A model generated the notes under the pieces. That model was not told the origin of the DNA and searched no databases. It was given only the letters and a program-made list of their open reading frames with translations. A program made the position numbers and the translations under genes. Shown here one piece after another: positions 52,838-58,812 of a DNA stretch of 64,000 nucleotides (position 1 is its first letter; the number at the start of each line of letters is the position of its first letter). The stretch is from Rubricoccus sp963708165 (GTDB lineage: Bacteria; Bacteroidota; Rhodothermia; Rhodothermales; Rubricoccaceae): positions 2,480,001 through 2,544,000 of the forward strand of contig OY970187.1 of the NCBI GenBank assembly GCA_963708165.1. The letters are read 5' to 3'.

Positions 52838-53602
52838 TCACCCTCCGTTCTCGCGCAACTGCTCCGGTGCCACGGCGCGGGTTTCCCGAGCGGGGACGCC
52901 CACGTGCACACGCCCGCCAGAGGCTCGGCGCGTGAGCACCGCACCCGCGCCCACGATGGCCTCTGGCGCCACCTCGACGCCCGGCAGGAGCACCGCGCCG
53001 ACGCCTAGCCGCGCGCTTTGGCGCACCGTCGGCCCGCCGAAGTGCTGCTTGCGCGCCTCGGTGCGCCCCATGAACGCGTCATTGCTCGTCAGCACACCGG
53101 GGGCGACGAACACGTCGTCCTCGATGGTTGTGAAGGCGGTGATGTACGCGTTGGTCTCCAGCTTGCACCGCGCGCCAACTGCCGAGTCGTTCTCGATGGC
53201 GACGCCGCGACCCACAATCGTCTCGTCGCCCACGGTCACGCGCTCGCGTACCGTCGCGTAGTCTGCCACCAGCACCCGCGCGCCGATCGTGCAGCCGCGA
53301 TACAAAATCGCACCCGTGCCCACGATGCTGCCGCTTCCCACCGCCAGAGGCGAGAGGTCGTCGCCCGAGGTCGTCGCGCTGCGCGCCGCACGCATCGGCC
53401 GCTTGCCCAGGACGGCGTGATCGTCGACCCGCACACCCTCGCCGACCTCGGTGTCCTCGTGAATGACTACGTGGTGCCCGATCAGGCATCCTGCTCCGAT
53501 CTGCACGCCTCTGGCGACGACCGTGAAGTGGCCCACCGCCACGTCGGGCGCGAGCGTCGCGCCAGAGGCAATCTGGGCAGTGGAGGAGACGAGGTCGGTC
53601 AT
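52838..53602 (-). CDS. Left-handed beta-helix acetyltransferase (WlbB/WbpD-like)
   Basis: 254 residues almost wholly made of hexapeptide repeats (IASGATLAPDVAVGHFTVVARGVQIGAGCLIGHHVVIHEDTEVG; SIVGTGAILYRGCTIGARVLVADYATV; VGDETIVGRGVAIENDSAVG). HFGGPTVRQSARLGVGAVLLPGVEV and the terminal VHVGVPARETRAV are typical of WbpD-like N-acetyltransferases. The start MTDLVSS at 53602 is preferred to an upstream frame. Transcribed first in the trio with DegT and Gfo/Idh, it would acetylate the 3-amino group of UDP-GlcNAc3N-uronate. Confidence 0.87.
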   Translation of the reverse strand: MTDLVSSTAQIASGATLAPDVAVGHFTVVARGVQIGAGCLIGHHVVIHEDTEVGEGVRVDDHAVLGKRPMRAARSATTSGDDLSPLAVGSGSIVGTGAILYRGCTIGARVLVADYATVRERVTVGDETIVGRGVAIENDSAVGARCKLETNAYITAFTTIEDDVFVAPGVLTSNDAFMGRTEARKQHFGGPTVRQSARLGVGAVLLPGVEVAPEAIVGAGAVLTRRASGGRVHVGVPARETRAVAPEQLRENGG

Positions 53603-53626
53603 GGGATCGGCGAGGGGTGTGCGGCG

Positions 53627-53642
53627 TAGCTTGCGCAAGCTA
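53627..53642. promoter_or_regulatory. Palindromic divergent -7 element TAGCTTGCGCAAGCTA
   Basis: This perfect 16-bp palindrome places TAGCTTGC, a TAnnTTTG-like box, 29 nt before the small plus-strand ORF (ATG 53656) and, on the other strand, 40 nt before the acetyltransferase ATG (53602). It may be a shared divergent promoter or an operator. Confidence 0.45.
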
Positions 53643-53655
53643 TCCCCGCCTCCCC

Positions 53656-53796
53656 ATGCCCCTGCTCGCTCTTCTTCTCGCGCCCACCCCCGAGGGCTAC
53701 GGCACCGGCCTCGAATGGATGCCCATCGCCAGCTTTCTCGTGCCGCTCGTGGTGTTGACCGTGATCTGGTTCCTCGGCAGCCGCAACGCGGTCTAG
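53656..53796 (+). CDS. 46-residue single-helix membrane protein
   Basis: A short frame encodes MPLLALLLAPTPEGYGTGLE then WMPIASFLVPLVVLTVIWFLGSRNAV. It has one strong membrane helix and a small C-terminal basic end. A TAnnTT-type box lies 29 nt upstream, and the TAG stop is fused to CCTCTGGCG, a habit of real genes here. No family was recognised. Confidence 0.55.
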   Translation: MPLLALLLAPTPEGYGTGLEWMPIASFLVPLVVLTVIWFLGSRNAV

Positions 53797-53880
53797 CCTC
53801 TGGCGCGCGGATCTTCGCGCTCGCCGAATTCCAGCCTCTCGCCAGAGGCCGCCCGCCTCTGGCGGGGCACCAAACAGACG

Positions 53881-53909
53881 ACGCCGCGCCGGATGTCCCG
53901 GCGCGGCGT
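53881..53909 (-). terminator. Terminator after the minus-strand TPR gene
   Basis: ACGCCGCGCCGG pairs with CCGGCGCGGCGT around a 5-nt loop, followed on the minus strand by CGTCTGTTTGG. It lies 25 bp after the stop at 53934. Confidence 0.8.
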
Positions 53910-53933
53910 CGCGCGTTCTAAGCGGGGCTGGAA

Positions 53934-54761
53934 TCAGCCGCCTGCTTCGGTTTCTGCAGCCTCCATCTCGTTGAGGTAGTACTCGGCCCATGAGGCCCAC
54001 GAGCCTTCCTTGGCAGCCGTAAAGGCCTCCCGAGCGCCCGCCTCGTTCTCTGCACCCATGTGCGCGAGACCAAGCTGGATGAAGTACGCCGAGCGGTCCT
54101 CCTGACCTTCGCTCTGGTCGACCGAAAGCTGCGCGTAGTGCGTGGCCTCTTGCGAGCGGCCGAGCGCGTTGAGCGCCTTGGCGTAGTAGAACGCGACCTG
54201 CGACGAGTCGTAGTCGGCGTTCATGCGGAGGTCTTCGAGCAGGTCGAACGCGGTCTGAGCGGCGCTCTCCGAGAGAGGCTCGGCCTGGAGCAGCGCCGTG
54301 GCGCGCGTGACCTTGTCACTGATCGCCTGTGCGCCCTGCTCCTCTTCGAGGCGAGCCTCGACGACGCGGCGCTCTGCGCGAGCGGCGGTAAAGATGTTGG
54401 CCATGCCCTCGGCGCCTTCCGCGAGCTCAATAGCCTTGCGGTACGAGGTCATCGCAGCGTTGAGGTCATTGAGGCGGACGTACGACCGGGCCTGACCAAA
54501 GGGGTTCTTTGCGTAGGTGGAGTCGTAGGCGAAGCCGAGCGTGTACTGCTCAAGCGCGCCGCCGAAGTTGTCCTCGCCGAAGAGCGCGTCGCCCTCGGCG
54601 GAGAGCTGGCGCGAGCGCTCGGGATCGAACGTGATCGCGGGCTCAGTGGTATCGGCTACGGCCTCCATCTCCATCATCTCTGAGGAGTCGGTCGGCGTGT
54701 CCTGGGCGGAGGCGGCACCGGCGAAGAGCAAGGCCGCGAGAAGCGGAAGGAAGCGTGTCAT
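53934..54761 (-). CDS. Periplasmic TPR-repeat protein
   Basis: 275 residues. The signal peptide is MTRFLPLLAALLFAGAASAQ. After an acidic linker come TPR-like helices (SRQLSAEGDALFGEDNFGGALEQYTLGFAYDSTYAKNPFGQARSYVRLNDLNAAMTSYRKAIELAEG; SSQVAFYYAKALNALGRSQEATHYAQLSVDQ). The gene has almost no repeat words and a slightly lower G+C. A TAGTTTGA box lies 43 nt upstream on the minus strand. Its function is unknown; it may be an envelope scaffold. Confidence 0.83.
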   Translation of the reverse strand: MTRFLPLLAALLFAGAASAQDTPTDSSEMMEMEAVADTTEPAITFDPERSRQLSAEGDALFGEDNFGGALEQYTLGFAYDSTYAKNPFGQARSYVRLNDLNAAMTSYRKAIELAEGAEGMANIFTAARAERRVVEARLEEEQGAQAISDKVTRATALLQAEPLSESAAQTAFDLLEDLRMNADYDSSQVAFYYAKALNALGRSQEATHYAQLSVDQSEGQEDRSAYFIQLGLAHMGAENEAGAREAFTAAKEGSWASWAEYYLNEMEAAETEAGG

Positions 54762-55002
54762 GGGAAAGCGGGGTGATGTCGGTGTGGCGGAAGCGGACAG
54801 CCATCAAACTACAGAGACCGTGCCGATGTGAGAACGGCAGAACTACGCCCCTTCGTGCGGAAAAAGCGTCCATCATTTCAGACACATCTGCCGCATCGCG
54901 GCGACGCGCAGGCGCGGCTCCCGCCAGAGGCGTAGGCCGCCGGGGCCTCTGGCGGCGCACGCCGCAAGCGCTCGCGCAGAAGCCTCTAGCCGTGGAGACT
55001 GT

Positions 55003-55734
55003 TTAAAAGTTGGGACGTTGCCCCGTCGCGTCGCAAAAGTTTTCGATGATGTCGATGGCCTCGTCCGGGTCGTCGGTGAGGGTGAAGAGGTCCGTGTCTT
55101 CTGGCGAGATGTAGCCGCCGGCCTTGAGCGTGTTCGTGATCCAGTCCAGCAGCCCGCCCCAATACTCCGTGCCCATCAGGATGACTGGGAAGCGCGCGGT
55201 CTTGTGGGTCTGGATCAGGGTGAGGCTTTCGAACAGCTCGTCCATCGTGCCGAAGCCGCCGGGCAGGACGACGAAGCCCTGGGCGTACTTGACGAACATG
55301 ACCTTGCGCGCGAAGAAAAAGTCGAAGTCGATCAGGCCGTCGGGGTCGACGTAGGGGTTGGCGCTTTGCTCGTGCGGCAGCGAGATGTTGAGACCGATGC
55401 TCACGCCAGAGGCCTCTTGCGCGCCTTTGTTGGCTGCTTCCATGATGCCCGGCCCACCGCCAGTGATGACGGCGAAGCCTCGCTCGGCCAGCTTGCGCCC
55501 CACAGTCACGCCGAGTTCGTAGTGTGGGTGGTCGGGTGCGGTGCGGGCCGAGCCGAAGACGGACACGCTGGGTCCGTGCTGGCTCATCCGCTCATAGCCC
55601 TCCACGAACTCGCCCATGATGCGGAAGACGCGCCAGGTGTCTTGCGCACGCGTGTGGTTCCAGGCCACCATGTCGCGTGGTGACATCTCGCGAGGCGCGT
55701 CGAAGGGCGTGGGCTTGGTGTCGTCGGGATTCAT
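55003..55734 (-). CDS. LOG-family protein (TIGR00730, nucleotide 5'-monophosphate phosphoribohydrolase-like)
   Basis: 243 residues. The core VSVFGSARTAPDHPHYELGVTVGRKLAERGFAVITGGGPGIMEAANKGAQEASGVSIGLNISLP and the catalytic PGGFGTMDELFESLTLIQT are hallmarks of the LOG family, once annotated as lysine decarboxylases. Members cleave ribose 5-phosphate from nucleotide monophosphates. The N-terminal extension (TPFDAPREMSPRDMVAWNHTRAQDTWRVFRIMGEFVEGYERM) is that of the longer bacterial subgroup. It is transcribed alone from a candidate promoter 31 nt upstream. Confidence 0.92.
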   Translation of the reverse strand: MNPDDTKPTPFDAPREMSPRDMVAWNHTRAQDTWRVFRIMGEFVEGYERMSQHGPSVSVFGSARTAPDHPHYELGVTVGRKLAERGFAVITGGGPGIMEAANKGAQEASGVSIGLNISLPHEQSANPYVDPDGLIDFDFFFARKVMFVKYAQGFVVLPGGFGTMDELFESLTLIQTHKTARFPVILMGTEYWGGLLDWITNTLKAGGYISPEDTDLFTLTDDPDEAIDIIENFCDATGQRPNF

Positions 55735-55757
55735 CAGGGGCGGGAGGTAAGGAGCGC

Positions 55758-55765
55758 CGAACGTA
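55758..55765 (-). promoter_or_regulatory. Candidate -7 element TACGTTCG for the LOG gene
   Basis: Read on the minus strand TACGTTCG matches TAnnTTTG at seven of eight positions, 31 nt before the ATG at 55734. Confidence 0.45.
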
Positions 55766-55788
55766 GCGACGCCGGGGTCAAAATGAGA

Positions 55789-55818
55789 GCCGCCCCCGGC
55801 CAGATGACCGGGGGCGGC
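55789..55818 (-). terminator. Terminator after the OmpA-family gene
   Basis: GCCGCCCCCGG pairs with CCGGGGGCGGC around 8 nt; on the minus strand TCTCATTTTG follows. It ends the gene at 55860 and lies just upstream of the LOG gene's promoter box. Confidence 0.85.
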
Positions 55819-55859
55819 TTGAGACTAGACCGCGCCAGAAGCGGGTCTCGCCAGAGGCC

Positions 55860-56588
55860 TTACAGGCCGTTCTCCTGGCGGTAGTTCTCGCGGTACGACT
55901 CGTTCTCCATGTTCTGGCGGAACTCGTCGCTCGGGTAGATCGCGATCTCGACGCGGCGGTTCAGCGGGCTGGTGCCTGCGATGCCCGCGATGGGCTCAGA
56001 CTCGCCACGACCTATGCTCTCGATGCGGCGGCCGGAGACGCCCTGCACAGCAAGGAAGTCACGGACAGCGCGAGCGCGAGAATCCGAGAGGTTCTGGTTG
56101 AGCTGCGTGCCGCCATCCGTGGATGCGTGACCGACGATGGTCAGGTCGTAGTTGGGGTAGCGGTTGAGGCTCGCCGCGAGGTCGCGGAGGTCTGCCTGCA
56201 CGCCACTCTTGAGCGACGACTGACCGAGGTCGAACAGCAGGTCGTTGTTGAAGTTGATCGCGATGGCCGTCGTGTTGCCATCATCGCTCGGGATAGGCGT
56301 CACGGTGACGTCATCGGGCAGATCGTTCTCCAGCTCACGCGCCTGACGGTCCATCTGGCGGCCGATCACGGCGCCAGCGGCTCCGCCCACAGCAGCACCG
56401 ATGATGGCGCCTCTGGCGGTGGAACCCGTCGCGCGGCCGATCACGGCGCCGATGACGCCTCCTGAGCCTGCGCCGACGACGGCGCCCTTACCGGTGTTGT
56501 TGATGCCCGAGCAGCCAGTCTGCGTGAGGCCGAGAACGAGAAGAAGCGCGAGCGGCAAGGCCGCGAGGCGGAGTCGAGAGAGAGTCAT
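55860..56588 (-). CDS. OmpA-family lipoprotein with glycine-zipper domain
   Basis: 242 residues. Lipoprotein signal (MTLSRLRLAALPLALLLVLGLTQTGCSG), then a glycine-zipper segment (GKGAVVGAGSGGVIGAVIGRATGSTARGAIIGAAVGGAAGAVIG), then an OmpA/MotB peptidoglycan-binding domain (INFNNDLLFDLGQSSLKSGVQADLRDLAASL ... GHASTDGGTQLNQNLSDSRARAVRDFLAVQGV ... GRGESEPIA ... NRRVEIAIYP). This is the YiaD layout. It would tether the outer membrane to peptidoglycan. It has an intrinsic terminator of its own. Confidence 0.94.
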   Translation of the reverse strand: MTLSRLRLAALPLALLLVLGLTQTGCSGINNTGKGAVVGAGSGGVIGAVIGRATGSTARGAIIGAAVGGAAGAVIGRQMDRQARELENDLPDDVTVTPIPSDDGNTTAIAINFNNDLLFDLGQSSLKSGVQADLRDLAASLNRYPNYDLTIVGHASTDGGTQLNQNLSDSRARAVRDFLAVQGVSGRRIESIGRGESEPIAGIAGTSPLNRRVEIAIYPSDEFRQNMENESYRENYRQENGL

Positions 56589-56874
56589 GGTGGTGACGGC
56601 GTGAGCCGTAAGAGGTGAGGGGCACCGGCGGGAAGAGTGGTGCTACTGTACGTCCCCCCATTCAAGTTCCGTGCCCGGCGGCCCCAGAAGGGCCCAGGCG
56701 GGCTTTACGGGCGCCTCTGGCGTGCCTGGCTGTCCGCAGGAGTGAACACAGGTGTCGCGTTCTGGAACCGCGCCCGGCCTCTGGCGCCAGAGGCTACGTG
56801 ACCAGGTGGCTACACGGAGAGGAGTCGGCTCGCGAAGTCACGGCCGGTTCAACCGGTCTCGCCAGAGGCCCACG
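56589..56874. other. Gene-free stretch between the OmpA gene and the nucleotidyltransferase gene
   Basis: About 320 bp between divergently transcribed genes. It holds one full repeat-word palindrome (56777-56793) and single copies near 56722 and 56862, but no convincing ORF, RNA gene or operator beyond the promoter box at 56875. Confidence 0.6.
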
Positions 56875-56882
56875 TAGCTTGG
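56875..56882 (+). promoter_or_regulatory. Candidate -7 element TAGCTTGG
   Basis: TAGCTTGG lies 36 nt before the ATG at 56911 and fits the TAnnTT pattern seen at other starts in the window. Confidence 0.4.
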
Positions 56883-56910
56883 CGCACTTCTCACTCTGCA
56901 CCGCTTCTCT

Positions 56911-57915
56911 ATGCGCCTCATCGTTCCCATGGCTGGCCGTGGCACCCGCCTCCGCCCCCACACCCACGTCACGCCCAAGCCGCTCCTGCCCGTCGTGGGC
57001 CGCACGATGGTGGAGCGCATCGTCGAGACGTTCGCCGAGGCGATCGGTGATTTCGAGGAGGCCGTCTTTATCCTCGGGCCAGATTTCGGGGACGGCGTCC
57101 GAGCTGAGCTGACAGAGATCTGCTCGCGCTTCAACATCGCGGCGTCGTTCGGCGTGCAGGAGACCGCCAGAGGCACGGCCCACGCCATCGCGATGGCGGG
57201 CGACAAGCTGGAGGGCGAGTGTGTGCTCGTCTTCGCGGACACGCTCTTCGTCATGGACGCGGCACCAGATCTGGACGCGGACGCCGTGGTCTGGGTGATG
57301 GAGGTCGAGGATCCCAGCCGCTTCGGCGTGGTGGTCAAGGACGGCGACAGGATCTCGGACTTTGTGGAGAAGCCGGAGACGCTGATCTCGAACGAGGCCA
57401 TCGTGGGCATCTACTACGTGCGCGAGGGCGAGCGCCTGGGCCGCGAGATCACGTACCTGATGGACAACAACATCACGGGCAAAGGTGACGAGTTCCAGCT
57501 CACGGACGCGCTGGACCGGATGCTCAAGGACGGCGCGATGTTCAAGACCGCCGCCGTAACGGAGTGGCTGGACTGCGGCACCATCCCGGCCATCCGCGAC
57601 ACCTCGCGCATCGTTCTCGCCAAGGAGGGTGAAAACCGGAAAGAGGGCTCGGTCGAGAACAGCCAGATCATCGAGCCGGTCTTTATCGGAGAGGGTGCAG
57701 TTATCAAGGACTCCGTCGTCGGGCCGTTCGTAGCGATCCACAGCGGCGCGACCGTCACGGAATCTGCCGTGCGCGATACGATCGTCTTCGCCGACTCGAC
57801 CATCGACAGCTCGGCGCTGGAGGGCTCGCTCGTGGGCCACAACGCGGAGGTCCGCGGCTTCGCAGGCACGCTCAACATTGGCGACCACGCGACGGTGGGG
57901 CCGGAGAAGGCATAG
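56911..57915 (+). CDS. Sugar-phosphate nucleotidyltransferase
   Basis: 334 residues. The N-terminal nucleotidyltransferase signature is MRLIVPMAGRGTRLRPHTHVTPKPLLPVVGRTMVERIVE, followed by ETARGTAHAIAMA, VFADTLF and FGVVVKDGDRISDFVEKPE. The last third has hexapeptide-like strands (VFIGEGAVIKDSVVGPFVAIHSGATVTESAVRD). The best fit is the RfbA/glucose-1-phosphate thymidylyl- or uridylyltransferase group; the exact sugar and nucleotide cannot be told. It could supply the dTDP- or UDP-glucose needed by the rfb and ugd genes upstream. Its stop TAG is fused to CCTCTGGCG. Confidence 0.88.
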   Translation: MRLIVPMAGRGTRLRPHTHVTPKPLLPVVGRTMVERIVETFAEAIGDFEEAVFILGPDFGDGVRAELTEICSRFNIAASFGVQETARGTAHAIAMAGDKLEGECVLVFADTLFVMDAAPDLDADAVVWVMEVEDPSRFGVVVKDGDRISDFVEKPETLISNEAIVGIYYVREGERLGREITYLMDNNITGKGDEFQLTDALDRMLKDGAMFKTAAVTEWLDCGTIPAIRDTSRIVLAKEGENRKEGSVENSQIIEPVFIGEGAVIKDSVVGPFVAIHSGATVTESAVRDTIVFADSTIDSSALEGSLVGHNAEVRGFAGTLNIGDHATVGPEKA

Positions 57916-57963
57916 CCTCTGGCGACCATTCCCTGCGCCAGAGGCTTCTGGCGCGACTCTCTA

Positions 57964-57993
57964 CGCCTCTGGCGGCCTGTGCCGCCAGAGGCG
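57964..57993 (+). terminator. Hairpin built from two copies of the repeat word
   Basis: CGCCTCTGGCGGC pairs with GCCGCCAGAGGCG around CTGT, followed by CTTTCGG. It lies 48 bp after the nucleotidyltransferase stop. Confidence 0.7.
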
Positions 57994-58010
57994 CTTTCGG
58001 TGGTGGGCAC

Positions 58011-58041
58011 TTGGAACGTAGCCTCCTGCGTTTTACATTCG
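58011..58041 (+). promoter_or_regulatory. Promoter of the toxin-antitoxin pair
   Basis: TTGG (58011-58014), a 19-bp spacer and TACATTCG (58034-58041) closely fit the Bacteroidota promoter pattern TTTG-N19-TAnnTTTG. The -7 box is 31 nt before the antitoxin ATG. Confidence 0.6.
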
Positions 58042-58064
58042 TAGCTACAACTTCCCGCACATCC

Positions 58065-58319
58065 ATGTCTGCTTCTACAACGCCTCCACCAGAGGCCCGA
58101 AAGGTGACCCTTCGCAAAATTGGCAACTCCGTAGGGGTCACCTTTCCCAAAGACGTTCTGGAGCGCGTCGGCGTGGCGGAGAAGAGCGAGATGTATCTGA
58201 TTGAAACCGAAGACGGTTTGCTGCTGAAACGCCACGACGAGCACTTCGCTACGATGATGGAGGCGTACTACGTCGTAGCTGAGCAGTACAAAAATGCTCT
58301 CCGTGAGCTCGCGAAGTGA
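58065..58319 (+). CDS. AbrB/MazE-family antitoxin
   Basis: 84 residues. The SpoVT-AbrB swapped-hairpin domain is clear: ARKVTLRKIGNSVGVTFPKDVLERVGVAEKSEMYLIETEDGLLLKRHD. The C-terminal helix (FATMMEAYYVVAEQYKNALRELAK) would bind and neutralise the toxin. The TGA overlaps the toxin ATG (TGATG), a tight translational coupling. Such antitoxins usually repress their own operon; no operator was identified beyond the promoter. The coding region is lower in G+C than its neighbours. Confidence 0.9.
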   Translation: MSASTTPPPEARKVTLRKIGNSVGVTFPKDVLERVGVAEKSEMYLIETEDGLLLKRHDEHFATMMEAYYVVAEQYKNALRELAK

Positions 58320-58708
58320 TGAACGAGCCTCTCTGGATCACTCGTGAGCTCGTCGAAATTCTCCACCGCGACCAACTCCGAAACCACGGTGGCCGGTGGG
58401 GAATCCGCGACGAGAATCTTCTCGAATCAGCACTCGCGCGTCCACAACAGCGCTTGGGTTACGAACCCAACTCTGACCTGTTCGATCTGGGAGCGGCTTA
58501 CGCGTTCGGAATCGCGAAGAACCACCCGTTCATCGATGGAAACAAGCGAACAGCATTTGTATCGATGGCTGCGTTTCTGTACGGCAACGGAATGCACCTG
58601 AAGGCGCCAGAGGCCGAGGCCGTCATCACCATGCTGGCCGTCGCTTCTGGCGCAAAGACCGAAGCCGACCTCGCGGTATGGTGCCGCGAGAACAGCGAGG
58701 CGCGGTAG
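58319..58708 (+). CDS. doc: Doc-family (death-on-curing) toxin, Fic fold
   Basis: 129 residues from ATG 58319. The Fic/Doc catalytic motif is HPFIDGNKRTAF, preceded by the family's N-terminal HRDQLRNHGGRWGIRDENLLESALARPQQRLGYEP and AAAYAFGIAKN-like AAYAFGIAKN. Doc kinases phosphorylate EF-Tu and stop translation. The usual partner is Phd; here it is an AbrB/MazE-type antitoxin. The TAG stop is fused to CCTCTGGCG. Confidence 0.92.
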   Translation: MNEPLWITRELVEILHRDQLRNHGGRWGIRDENLLESALARPQQRLGYEPNSDLFDLGAAYAFGIAKNHPFIDGNKRTAFVSMAAFLYGNGMHLKAPEAEAVITMLAVASGAKTEADLAVWCRENSEAR

Positions 58709-58812
58709 CCTCTGGCGCGGCCACGTGTTGGCAACCGAGGCCTCGCCAGAGGCCGAACCGACGTTTCACGCGGCGGCGGAAGCAGCGAGCGGCTTCGCGC
58801 GTACGCCCGGGG

